From Campylobacter rectus (lineage in GTDB: Bacteria; Campylobacterota; Campylobacteria; Campylobacterales; Campylobacteraceae), in NCBI RefSeq assembly GCF_004803795.1, contig NZ_CP012543.1:2046001-2110000 (forward strand): a stretch of DNA of 64,000 bases. Reading direction: 5' to 3'. A program made the translations under genes and the position numbers. The notes under the pieces were generated by a model. That model worked only from the letters and a program-made list of their open reading frames with translations. It made no database searches and was not told the DNA's origin. Below are positions 18,618-26,238 of this stretch, piece by piece (within the stretch, counting starts at the first letter, position 1; the number at the start of each line of letters is the position of its first letter).

Positions 18618-19870
18618 GAAAATCGCTATTTGGCTACGGCGGCACGACGCGCGCTATCGCAAAAAACTTCGGCGGCGAGGACGGCTGGGACATCTATGAT
18701 GATAAATTTAGCGAGATCTCAGGCGACGAGTGGGGCAATACCCTACTACCGCCAAATCTTTTCGTCCCAGAAAAAAGCAGCCTAGAGATCCCGAGCCCGG
18801 GCTTCCCGCCGAGCCACGAGCTGGTTAAAAACGCGCAAAATCTCATCAGCGAGTACGACTATTTTTATCAAATTTACGGCGACAAAATGCCATTTACCGT
18901 CTGGATCAGCGGCACGAACGGCAAAACCACGACGACAAAGATGACGCAGCACCTGCTGGCGCGCTACGGCTCGGTAATGGGCGGCAACGTCGGCGTCCCG
19001 CTCGCAGACCTGGACCCAAACGCCAAAATTTGGGTGCTCGAGACCAGCTCCTTTACACTGCACTATACAAACGCCGCGACGCCCGGCATATACGCGCTTT
19101 TGCCTATCACGCCAGATCACCTCAGCTGGCACGGCGACTTTGCCGAGTATGAGCGCGCCAAGCTAAAGCCGCTGGCGATGATGGGCGAAAATACGGTCGC
19201 GATCCTGCCTAAAATTTATGCCGAGGCAGCGACTAAAGCAAAGGTGATAAGCTACGAAAACGAGGCCGATCTGGCCCGGTTTTGCGGCGTAAATTTAAAC
19301 GATATCGCCTTTAAAACGCCGTTTTTAACGGACGCGCTTTTGGCGCTTGCTATCCAGAAAATTTTGCTCGATAGGTGCGACGCACGGCTACTAAACGGCT
19401 TTGTCATCGAGGGCAACAAGCTCGAGGAGTTTCGCGATGCGCGCGGTAGGATATGGGTCAACGACACGAAAGCGACCAACATCGACGCAAGCATCCAAGC
19501 TGTAAAGCGATATGAGGGCAAATTTTTGCATTTGATTTTAGGCGGCGACGATAAGGGCGTAGATATGCGGCCGCTTTTTGAAGCCTTGCACGGCACCAAG
19601 GTGCAAATTTACGCTATCGGCTCAAATACAGACAAGCTGATGAAGCTTGCGGGCGAGTTTAAAATCCCGGCCGTAAAATGCGAATTTTTAAACGTCGCGG
19701 TCGGCGAGATAGATAAAAATTTCAAATTTGACGGAGCTGTAAAGGCTGGCGCAAATGATGAAAATTTGGACGAAATAGCGCTTTTAAGCCCTGCTGCGGC
19801 AAGCCTCGATCAGTTTGGCAGCTACGTAGAGCGCGGAGATGAATTTAAAAAAGCGATTTTAAATTTGTAA
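18614..19870 (+). CDS. murD: UDP-N-acetylmuramoylalanine--D-glutamate ligase
   Basis: Adds D-glutamate to UDP-MurNAc-L-alanine. The 418-residue protein shows the Mur ligase signatures WISGTNGKTTTTKM (ATP loop, about residues 96-109), the ETSSFTL segment, PDHLSWHGDF (about 176-185), the WVNDTKATN motif (about 281-289) and a C-terminal domain with LILGGDDKGVDM. It starts at the ATGA overlap with the hypothetical gene. It completes the mraY-hypothetical-murD unit, while murC sits in the opposite unit on the other side of gpmI. Confidence 0.96.
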   Translation: MRKSLFGYGGTTRAIAKNFGGEDGWDIYDDKFSEISGDEWGNTLLPPNLFVPEKSSLEIPSPGFPPSHELVKNAQNLISEYDYFYQIYGDKMPFTVWISGTNGKTTTTKMTQHLLARYGSVMGGNVGVPLADLDPNAKIWVLETSSFTLHYTNAATPGIYALLPITPDHLSWHGDFAEYERAKLKPLAMMGENTVAILPKIYAEAATKAKVISYENEADLARFCGVNLNDIAFKTPFLTDALLALAIQKILLDRCDARLLNGFVIEGNKLEEFRDARGRIWVNDTKATNIDASIQAVKRYEGKFLHLILGGDDKGVDMRPLFEALHGTKVQIYAIGSNTDKLMKLAGEFKIPAVKCEFLNVAVGEIDKNFKFDGAVKAGANDENLDEIALLSPAAASLDQFGSYVERGDEFKKAILNL

Positions 19871-20039
19871 ATTTAGTGAGACTTGCGCTCGAAATGGTGT
19901 CAAATTCAAGAGCAAACGGCCTAAATCTCGCTATGTAATCTTTTGAATAAATTTCGATTTAAAAAACGCACTAAAATTTACGCCTTTAACCAAAATTTAA
20001 GTATCAAATAGCTAAAATCACATTTCTTTTTATCAGCGT

Positions 20040-20115
20040 GGTTGGATAGCTCAGTCGGTAGAGCAGCAGACTGAAAATCTGCGTGTCGGCAGTTCGATTC
20101 TGCCTCTAACCACCA
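20040..20115 (+). tRNA. tRNA-Phe (GAA)
   Basis: 76 nt cloverleaf with encoded CCA. Acceptor GGTTGGA pairs with TCTAACC (one G-T pair), the D arm is GCTC...GAGC, the anticodon arm CAGACTGAAAATCTG displays GAA, and the T arm contains GTTCGATTC. It marks the left edge of an accessory island containing a possible integrase relic and IS elements. Confidence 0.97.
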
Positions 20116-20165
20116 TTTCTTTATAAATCCCGATTTTATCAATGTTTTGAAGCTTTAAGGTTTAG

Positions 20166-20260
20166 CTAGGTGCCATCTTGGGTGCCATATATATTATCGT
20201 TTTTAAATTTTATTTTCGCCACTCCTCAACCAATACAAGAACAACTTTGGACTTTTTTTG
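20166..20260 (-). pseudogene. Possible tyrosine-recombinase (integrase) C-terminal relic
   Basis: Fifty bases downstream of tRNA-Phe and on the opposite strand, the frame ends KFKNDNIYGTQDGT and a stop. A GTxxGT tail is often seen at the C-terminus of integrases whose gene ends next to a tRNA attachment site. The preceding piece (VVLVLVEEWRK) is in the neighbouring frame, one base off. This would be a frameshifted remnant of at most 30 residues; identification is tentative. Confidence 0.35.
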
Positions 20261-20429
20261 TTAAATCTTAAAATGAATTAAGTTTTATAATAAGGCGACT
20301 AAATCTAATTATTCTCGTCTATTATTCTGCTATCATTAACCGCAAATCATATTTTAGGCAAATCAATAAACACGCAAGAACATTGATTTTTATAAGATAA
20401 AAGCAAACAACCAAATGATTATTAATTTT
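20261..20429. other. AT-rich flank of the island
   Basis: AT-rich sequence without gene-like codon use. Its right end carries the 8-bp target TTAATTTT duplicated by insertion of the next element. Confidence 0.5.
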
Positions 20430-21233
20430 GGCTCTCTTTAACTTAAGCTCACACAAAGGAGTAGTAAGTTACGATGAGAACTATGTTCTTGAAAAGTAAC
20501 GAGCGTAGCGAAGTTAAAAAACAAATATATAGTCCGTTCCCGAATTTCAGAAAAGAAATTTAGAGAAATTTTAAAGTACTTCGCAGAGGATATAGAAGCA
20601 TCAAAGATATCGAATTTAACTAAAATTTCAGAAGTAACACTATGCAAAATCTTTAGAGAAATAAGAATTCTTATGTCTAAAGAGTGTGAAAAGATAAGTA
20701 AATTTAGCGGTGAAATTTCCAAGCCAGCCTAGAAGCTTCGCTTTGAGATTGATGAAAGTTACTTCGGATCTAAAAGAGTAAGAGGAAAAAGAGGTAGAGG
20801 GGCAGCAAATAAAACACCGGTATTTGGAATGCTAAAGCGTGACGGTAAGGTATATACCCAAATAGTTAAAAACTGCTCTGCTAATGAGCTATTGCCGATA
20901 CTGAAGGAATTTAGCGAGCTTGATAGTTCTACTATCTATTCTGATTGTTGGAAAGCTTATGATGGTTTAGTTGATTACGGAGTCAAAGCACACTACAGAG
21001 TAAAACACTCCAAAAATGAATTCGCTAATGGGAAAAACCATATAAATGGCATTGAGAATTTCTGGGGATACGCTAAACATAGACTAGCTAAATTTAAAGG
21101 CATTAAGAAAGGGAATTTCTTACTTCATCTTAAAGAATGCGAATTTAGATATAATACTAAAACTACACAGGAAAACTTATATCAGAAACTGTTAAAATTG
21201 ATAAGAGAGAATCCGCTTAACTTATCTTGAGCC
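20430..21233 (+). mobile_element. IS1595-type insertion sequence, copy A
   Basis: An 804-bp element bounded by imperfect terminal inverted repeats: GGCTCTCTTTAACTTAAGC on the left, and reverse-complement GGCTCAAGATAAGTTAAGC on the right. The 8-bp direct repeat TTAATTTT lies on both sides (20422-20429 and 21234-21241), as is usual for IS1595-family insertions. It carries one transposase, broken by short inserts. Two other copies lie at 22193 and 24929. Confidence 0.88.
20474..21230 (+). pseudogene. IS1595-family (ISXO2-like) transposase, broken, copy A
   Basis: The DDE domain is recognisable: FEIDESYFG (first Asp), YSDCWKAYDG (second Asp) and GIENFWGYAKHRL, typical of ISXO2-like transposases. 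The ATG at 20474 opens a frame that stops after 29 codons. The body resumes in another frame from about 20560. It meets a TAG inside an extra GCCTAGAAGCTTCGC at about 20725, and then stays open from 20740 to the TGA at 21230. Removing that 15-base piece would leave FEIDESYFG fused in frame. The frame change follows a GTAACGAGCGTAGCGAAG-type piece near 20496-20517, which belongs to the repeat family described at 8.8-9.2 kb. Confidence 0.85.
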
Positions 21234-21249
21234 TTAATTTTTATCAAGA

Positions 21250-21285
21250 TTAATTGGATTAATTGGATTAATTGGATTAATTTAC
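21250..21285. repeat. Short 9-bp tandem repeat
   Basis: TTAATTGGA repeats about three and a half times directly downstream of IS copy A's target duplication. Confidence 0.8.
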
Positions 21286-21690
21286 CCACAATACAAATAT
21301 TCTCATCCCATAAATATTACAGATATTACAAATAAAGATTTGTAAAAAACCTGCATCCACATAAAGCAAACACGGTACTCAAGTGATCAAATCTTACATA
21401 AATTACAAATAATACAAGTATTTATACGTTACATATTTTACATATTGGACTGATTACACATAGATAGATTACATACGGTACTACAGATAATGCAGATATG
21501 CGTATCCTATACATCCTGCAGATTTGACAAATATAAAAATGCTATAGGTATTTTTGTTTTTCACGTATTACAAATCATACGGATGGACACAGTAACTATT
21601 ATCAAAAATAAATTTTACGTTTTTATCGGGCGAGCATACTATTTGTATTACGGATTTCACCCGCAATACAAATCATACTCGTTAGCAGGG
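21286..21690. other. AT-rich block with scattered TTACAnAT words
   Basis: No gene is evident. Words of the form TTACAnAT or TACAnAT (ATTACAAAT, GTTACATAT, ATTACACAT, ATACAAAT and others) recur more than ten times at irregular 10-25 bp spacing across the block. Spacing and sequence are too irregular for a CRISPR array. Confidence 0.5.
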
Positions 21691-21695
21691 CACCC

Positions 21696-21914
21696 CTAAA
21701 ACCCCAGCTTGGTTAAATTTGGTAACCGAGTAGCGGCTATCAAATTTGTATGTTTTTGCATCAGCACTATATGCAACGTAAATAGTTTGTGCGATGTACG
21801 TTGCCATAGGTCACCATCCATTCTTTGAACATGCTTAAGTATAACTTCATTATTTGGTATATATTCACAAGCACGACCATAATTCTTTGGTAAATTTATA
21901 ATCTTGCAAACCAT
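21696..21914 (-). CDS. Small hypothetical ORF (island remnant)
   Basis: A 72-residue frame. The N-terminal half (INLPKNYGRACEYIPNNEVI) reads like protein; the C-terminal half less so. Its ATG overlaps the end of the preceding small frame by 19 bp. It is probably a fragment of a gene lost when the IS elements arrived. No family recognised. Confidence 0.3.
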   Translation of the reverse strand: MVCKIINLPKNYGRACEYIPNNEVILKHVQRMDGDLWQRTSHKLFTLHIVLMQKHTNLIAATRLPNLTKLGF

Positions 21915-22048
21915 TTTGTTAAAAGTATTTGTGTTTTATTATGAAGTCTTTCGGAAGAGTCAATTGTTGCATAGCTACTCCTATTCCTTTTAGAAACAAC
22001 ATCAGCAATCTCAATCTTATAGCCGCCTTCAACAATTATCGGGCACAT
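21896..22048 (-). CDS. Small hypothetical ORF (island remnant)
   Basis: A 50-residue frame starting at ATG 22048, with plausible protein sequence (IIVEGGYKIEIADVVSKRN, then SSYATIDSSERLHNKTQILL). Three bases upstream a hydrophobic frame of about 38 residues (ILVLSAIWCYISYGISRQ) ends. The three small frames look like a short colinear unit cut off by IS copy B at 22193. Function unknown. Confidence 0.3.
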   Translation of the reverse strand: MCPIIVEGGYKIEIADVVSKRNRSSYATIDSSERLHNKTQILLTKWFARL

Positions 22049-22236
22049 CTTTTACTGCTCTTGCGCGCACTTAAAGCCAATTTGACGGCTTATGCCATAG
22101 CTAATGTAGCACCAAATTGCACTAAGCACTAAAATATAGGTAGCCTTTGATTGCCCATAGAAAATCAACCGCTAGCCTGTTTGAATATCAAAGGCTCATC
22201 GGAACTTAATACAAACATAAGGAGTATTAAGTTACG

Positions 22237-23130
22237 ATGAGAACTATGTTCTTGAAAAGTAACGAGCGTAGCGAAGTTAAAAAACAAATATATAGTCCGT
22301 TCCCGAATTTCAGAGAAGAAATTTAGAGAAATTCTCAAGTACTTTACAGAAGACATAGAAGCATCAAAGATATCAAATTTAACTAAAATTTCAGAAGTAA
22401 CGCTATGTAAAATCTTTAGGGAAATAAGAATTCTTATGTCTAAAGAGTGTGAAAAGATAAGCAAATTTAGCGGTGAGATTTCCAGCTCGCAAGCTCGCCT
22501 AGAAGCTTCGCTTTGAGATTGATGAAAGTTACTTCGGAGCTAAAAGAGTAAGAGGCCTTGTGCTCGCACTCTCTTTGAGAAAAGAGGTAGAGGCGCAAGT
22601 GGAAAGCAATCGGTATTTAACTTCGCTTAGCGTCGCTTCGCTAGCTACCGTCGCCTAATGGCTCGAGACCGCTCGTTACTGCGAGCAGAACGGTATGCTT
22701 AAAAGAGACGGTAAGGTCTATACCAAGACTAGTTAAAAACTGTTCTGCTAGTGAACTAATACCCATACTATCGCAATATAGCAAGCTTGATAGCTCTACT
22801 AAATATTTAGATTGTTGGAAAGCTTACGATGGCTTGGTTGATTATGGAGCTAAAGCACACTACAGAGTAAAACATTCAAAGAATGAATTCGCTAATGGTA
22901 AAAATCATATAAATGGCATTGAGAATTTCTGGGGATACGCTAAACATAGACTAGCTAAATTTAAAGGGATAAAGAAAGAGAATTTTCTGTTGCACCTAAA
23001 GGAATGCGAATTTAGATATAATACTAAAACTACACAGGAAAACTTATATCAGAAACTGTTAAAATTGATAAGAGGTCTTGTAAGTAGCAAGACGTAGTCG
23101 CAGCTAAAAATCCGCTTAAGTTCCGTTGAG
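22237..23130 (+). pseudogene. IS1595-family transposase, interrupted by several short inserts, copy B
   Basis: The same transposase as copy A, further damaged. Relative to A it carries extra pieces: about 27 bp around 22482-22508 (GCTCGCAAGCTCGCC then TAGAAGCTTCGC); 23 net bp at about 22556-22579 (CCTTGTGCTCGCACTCTC...); about 75 bp at 22618-22692; and about 33 bp at 23073-23106, which begins with the perfect hairpin GTCTTG-TAAGTAG-CAAGAC. There is also a one-base insertion near 22731. The DDE region from 22829 (KAHYRVKHSKNEF... GIENFWGYAKHRL) is still intact over 87 residues. Confidence 0.85.
22618..22692 (-). repeat. GGTCTC-hairpin repeat, copy inside IS copy B
   Basis: The piece splits the codons between GTATTT and ATGCTTAAA of the transposase. 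On the minus strand it reads CCGTTCTGCTCGCAGTAACG, then GAGCGGTCTCGAGCCATTAG and CGACGGTAGC. GCTCG and CGAGC form a 5-bp hairpin with loop TTACTG. It is colinear with 8815-8885 and 9164-9229. Confidence 0.7.
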
Positions 23131-23445
23131 CCTTGTTTTTATATTCCTTATCTCGGTAAGTGCTTTTTGAAGCTCAAAAAATATCTCAAAACTTTTACTT
23201 TTCATAGATTCAAACGTATAAAATACCTCTCTAATCTCACATGAAAAATCAGCCCCGATATCTTGCTCAAAGCCTCTTTTTACGCTTTTTTTGACAAAAC
23301 TTACCGTATCGTCTAATATATCAAAAAATCTTTGCCTATTCGTATAGCTTTGCAAATACTTTTTAACTCCATAAGCTCCCACCTCTAGAACAGCTACAAA
23401 CACAATCTTATTCAGAAATTTTTTCCTTAAAAAATTTCTGATCAT
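23116..23445 (-). CDS. Hypothetical membrane protein, 3' end fused into IS copy B
   Basis: A 109-residue protein with one N-terminal membrane segment (about residues 12-27) and a helical, charged C-terminal part. The last residues and stop fall inside the end of IS copy B, so the original C-terminus has been replaced by insertion. The N-terminus (VFVAVLEVGAYGVKKYLQS) resembles the nearby 29-residue protein at 24015 (GGVALVAIGYGLKKYLDK), suggesting paralogous membrane anchors. Family unknown. Confidence 0.55.
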   Translation of the reverse strand: MIRNFLRKKFLNKIVFVAVLEVGAYGVKKYLQSYTNRQRFFDILDDTVSFVKKSVKRGFEQDIGADFSCEIREVFYTFESMKSKSFEIFFELQKALTEIRNIKTRLNGT

Positions 23446-23500
23446 AATACCTTTTATATACTCCCACCGTATCCTTAAAGATGGTTGCTATTTCCTTCAT
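23408..23500 (-). CDS. Possible 30-residue small protein
   Basis: ATG at 23500 opens a 30-residue frame (MKEIATIFKDTVGVYKRYYD, then QKFFKEKISE) that overlaps the start of the next gene in another frame. Codon content is plausible, but no ribosome site decides it. Listed because the surrounding cluster consists of such small genes. Confidence 0.3.
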   Translation of the reverse strand: MKEIATIFKDTVGVYKRYYDQKFFKEKISE

Positions 23501-23555
23501 TTGCGTGGCAGACCTTAGCTCTCTAAAACATTGTTTAGTTCAAGCAGCTTGATAA

Positions 23556-23984
23556 TTATCTCTTGTTGTTCTGCATCAAATTTACAGTAATCTCTTGCAT
23601 TTTTTGTACGGCATCAAGCTTAGAAATATTGTTTTCTATCATACATTCTAGCGCATAATCTATCATTAAATTTAGATCGCACAAAATCTGTAGATCCTCC
23701 TTGTAGTCTATAAATATATAGAAAAATTTGCTGAAATTTTGAGCATCAAAGTCTTTAAATCTCAAGATATTTTCGCCACTGATAGACGAGTAAGCGGATT
23801 TTAGCTCTGGCAAATTTTCCACGCTTGATAGTTTTTCTTGCAAACTTCTCAATGACACAAAAAGACAATGAATTGTTTTGTTAAATTTACGACTTTTTTC
23901 CATTGCTCTAATTTCTAAAAAATTATCACCCTTAGGGCACACCGAGTTTGCTATGTCTGTTTCATTTGTATCAAGATTGTCCAT
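23556..23984 (-). CDS. Hypothetical protein in the IS-bracketed cluster
   Basis: A 142-residue soluble, helix-rich protein with no motif I recognise. Near its end a second frame (EQQEIIIKLLELNNVLES) continues protein-like sequence, so a small frameshift may have shortened it. It belongs to a run of minus-strand genes (24935 down to 23116) lying between inverted IS copies. AT content is higher than in the chromosomal neighbours, consistent with acquisition by transfer. Confidence 0.55.
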   Translation of the reverse strand: MDNLDTNETDIANSVCPKGDNFLEIRAMEKSRKFNKTIHCLFVSLRSLQEKLSSVENLPELKSAYSSISGENILRFKDFDAQNFSKFFYIFIDYKEDLQILCDLNLMIDYALECMIENNISKLDAVQKMQEITVNLMQNNKR

Positions 23985-24014
23985 TTTGACATTGTTTTGC
24001 GTTTTGCTACTTAG

Positions 24015-24104
24015 TTATGTGTGCATCTCAAATTTGTCGAGATATTTTTTAAGTCCGTATCCAATGGCCACTAACGCCACGCCTCCAATTATGTACTTTA
24101 GCAC
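24015..24104 (-). CDS. 29-residue single-span membrane protein
   Basis: GTG start at 24104, preceded by AAAGGAG at ideal spacing. The product is one hydrophobic helix (YIIGGVALVAIGYGLKKYL) with a short polar tail. It was too short for routine gene finding, but the strong ribosome-binding site supports translation. Small single-span proteins of this type occur in toxin, phage and plasmid modules; no specific role is claimed. Confidence 0.5.
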   Translation of the reverse strand: MLKYIIGGVALVAIGYGLKKYLDKFEMHT

Positions 24105-24281
24105 TTTTTCTCCTTTGATTTAAATTACGACGTAAATTTAACATAAGCTAATGACAGGTTGTGTCGTACAGGCGGTATTGAGGCAATTAACCCATTCCCA
24201 TATCTCCACCAACTCCGACGCCTCTAATCTCCTTCCTTTTTATCTTACTTTCGTCCATCTTTATATCTTCGGGTATACGGC

Positions 24282-24575
24282 TTAATACATACTTTCTAGC
24301 GACTTCCCCAAATTCTCTAGTTGCGTTTTGTGTTTCTCTTGTAAAAACGTCCGGTTTTCGGATTCCTTCTGTAAGCTTGTTAATTGTATTTGCACATTCT
24401 CTAATTCTTGAGACAAAGAGTTCGTATCGTTTATTAATTGCGTTTGCAACTTGGCTAATTCGTCGCTTAACGAGTCGTATTCCGTCGATAGCTGCTTTAA
24501 TAATGCCATCCGATCTTGCTCTTGCTTCTCTTTTTCTTCTAATTGCACTAATAATGTTTGCTCTAGTAAAGTCAT
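24282..24575 (-). CDS. Coiled-coil hypothetical protein
   Basis: About 97 residues, almost entirely predicted coiled coil by eye: repeated Leu/Glu/Gln heptads from residue 10 to the end. The preferred start is ATG 24575, because AAAGGA lies nine bases before it; an ATG at 24593 precedes that ribosome site. It follows the gene at 24615 by 39 bp. A 198-residue frame overlapping both genes in another phase is a shadow. Confidence 0.6.
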   Translation of the reverse strand: MTLLEQTLLVQLEEKEKQEQDRMALLKQLSTEYDSLSDELAKLQTQLINDTNSLSQELENVQIQLTSLQKESENRTFLQEKHKTQLENLGKSLESMY

Positions 24576-24614
24576 TGTCAAATATCCTTTCATTAAAAAT
24601 ATTATGTTTATGAT

Positions 24615-24935
24615 TTATTGCTCGCCATCTATATTCTGCTTTATATACATCTTCATAGTCTGATTTTCTTGGATTAAATCGTTCTTTTGTAGATATAGCC
24701 TCCATGCGTATATAGATACCAAAATCGCTGCTATCGTCAAGATCACCGATAGTATTTTGAATGTATCTGCTTCGCTTCGGCACTCTACTAACCTGTGCTT
24801 CAAGCCATTGAGTGCGTTTTTGTATTTGTTTGTCAAGCTCTCTTTTGAGTCTTGCAAGCTCTTGATCTCGTTTTGATAAGCTTTGTTTGAATTTGATATT
24901 TCTAAATTCTCTTGATTCTTTTGATTTAGGCTCAA
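24615..24935 (-). CDS. Membrane/coiled-coil protein, 5' end cut by IS copy C
   Basis: A 106-residue frame: helical Gln/Asn/Lys-rich N-terminus (residues 1-55), one membrane segment (about 60-77), then a short charged tail. The apparent TTG start lies inside the terminal repeat of IS copy C. An in-frame stop sits just upstream in the element, so the true N-terminus was probably removed by insertion. It heads the small cluster between the two inverted IS copies. No homologue recognised. Confidence 0.5.
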   Translation of the reverse strand: MSLNQKNQENLEISNSNKAYQNEIKSLQDSKESLTNKYKNALNGLKHRLVECRSEADTFKILSVILTIAAILVSIYAWRLYLQKNDLIQENQTMKMYIKQNIDGEQ

Positions 24936-25824
24936 TTAAACTTAAGCGGATTTTTAGCTGCGACTACGTCTTGCTACTTACAAGACCTCTTATCAATTTT
25001 AACAGTTTCTGATATAAGTTTTCCTGTGTAGTTTTAGTATTATATCTAAATTCGCATTCCTTTAGGTGCAACAGAAAATTCTCTTTCTTTATCCCTTTAA
25101 ATTTAGCTAGTCTATGTTTAGCGTATCCCCAGAAATTCTCAATGCCATTTATATGATTTTTACCATTAGCGAATTCATTCTTTGAATGTTTTACTCTGTA
25201 GTGTGCTTTAGCTCCATAATCAACCAAGCCATCGTAAGCTTTCCAACAATCTAAATATTTAGTAGAGCTATCAAGCTTGCTATATTGCGATAGTATGGGT
25301 ATTAGTTCACTAGCAGAACAGTTTTTAACTAGTCTTGGTATAGACCTTACCGTCTCTTTTAAGCATACCGTTCTGCTCGCAGTAACGAGCGGTCTCGAGC
25401 CATTAGGCGACGGTAGCTAGCGAAGCGACGCTAAGCGAAGTTAAATACCGATTGCTTTCCACTTGCGCCTCTACCTCTTTTCTCAAAGAGAGTGCGAGCA
25501 CAAGGCCTCTTACTCTTTTAGCTCCGAAGTAACTTTCATCAATCTCAAAGCGAAGCTTCTAGGCGAGCTTGCGAGCTGGAAATCTCACCGCTAAATTTGC
25601 TTATCTTTTCACACTCTTTAGACATAAGAATTCTTATTTCCCTAAAGATTTTACATAGCGTTACTTCTGAAATTTTAGTTAAATTTGATATCTTTGATGC
25701 TTCTATGTCTTCTGTAAAGTACTTGAGAATTTCTCTAAATTTCTTCTCTGAAATTCGGGAACGGACTATATATTTGTTTTTTAACTTCGCTACGCTCGTT
25801 ACTTTTCAAGAACATAGTTCTCAT
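24931..25824 (-). pseudogene. IS1595-family transposase, interrupted by several short inserts, copy C
   Basis: Mirror image of the copy B pseudogene, with the same frameshifts and the same four extra pieces, including the hairpin repeat at 25369-25443. The conserved 87-residue C-terminal half is at 24964-25227. The near-perfect identity of B and C, damage included, points to recent duplication or gene conversion. Confidence 0.85.
25369..25443 (+). repeat. GGTCTC-hairpin repeat, copy inside IS copy C
   Basis: Same insert as 22618-22692 in reverse; here the plus strand reads CGGTCTCGAGCCATTAGGCG, then ACGGTAGCTAGCGAAG. Confidence 0.7.
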
Positions 25825-25876
25825 CGTAACTTAATACTCCTTTGTGTGAGCTTAAGTTAAAGAGAGCCTAGATTTA

Positions 25877-26238
25877 TAGAGTTCGCCTCTCATCGCTCGT
25901 CTCATTTTCGGCGCATTTTCGTCAAATTTCCCGCGTCAAATTTGCCGCCATTTTTTACCCGAGCCGCTCGCTTTTTTGTATTTGTACAAAATGCAAGTAT
26001 GGATACGGCCGTCAAAAGGCCTACTCTTCCCCGCATTCGCCAAATATCGATGCGTTACAAAAACAAATATGGTAACTCTCGCTCTCGCCGAATTTTCGTA
26101 AAAAACAAATTTGTAACGATGCGAGATAGATTAGAATAAACTAATGCGCTGCGTTAAAATACGCAGCTAAATTTAATCAAGCCTTGCTTCTCCAGCCGTT
26201 TTCATAGATAAAAGCGCAAAATCTAGCTCTTTCAAAAA
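25877..26238. other. Intergenic right flank of the island
   Basis: No gene is convincing; a 65-residue plus-strand frame here has poor codon content. GTTACAAA at about 26053 and TTTGTAAC at about 26111 form an interrupted inverted repeat. No copy of the tRNA-Phe 3' end is seen, so the right attachment site of the island is not identified. Confidence 0.45.

Larger units (their letters stand above)
22193..23132 (+). mobile_element. IS1595-type insertion sequence, copy B
   Basis: About 940 bp, bounded by GGCTC at 22193 and GAGCC at 23132. It is near-identical to copy C over the whole transposase but differs from it in the first about 30 bp. No matching 8-bp flanks are seen (ATATCAAA left, TTGTTTTT right), so its ends were altered or rearranged. 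It is longer than copy A because of four inserts. Confidence 0.8.
24929..25868 (-). mobile_element. IS1595-type insertion sequence, copy C
   Basis: About 940 bp in the opposite orientation to copy B, with the terminal repeat GGCTC...ACTTAAGC at each end. The 8-bp flanks TTGATTTA (24921-24928) and TAGATTTA (25869-25876) match at 7 of 8 bases, fitting an IS1595 target duplication. It shares with copy B every insert found in that copy. Confidence 0.82.

Noticed and set aside
20438-20722. 94-residue minus-strand frame (and equivalents at 22165 and 25597)
   Set aside because: Antisense of the transposase N-terminal half in all three IS copies; conserved only because the element is repeated.
21286-21690. 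CRISPR array
   Set aside because: Words are short, irregularly spaced and imperfect; no constant repeat or spacer length and no cas genes.
24187-24783. 198-residue minus-strand frame
   Set aside because: It overlaps two better coiled-coil genes in another phase; its own start lacks a ribosome site. Its last 23 residues could be a tiny separate frame, but nothing supports it.
22193-25868. Active composite transposon
   Set aside because: Both transposases are broken by several inserts and frameshifts, so movement would need a helper copy elsewhere; only the bracketed structure is reported.
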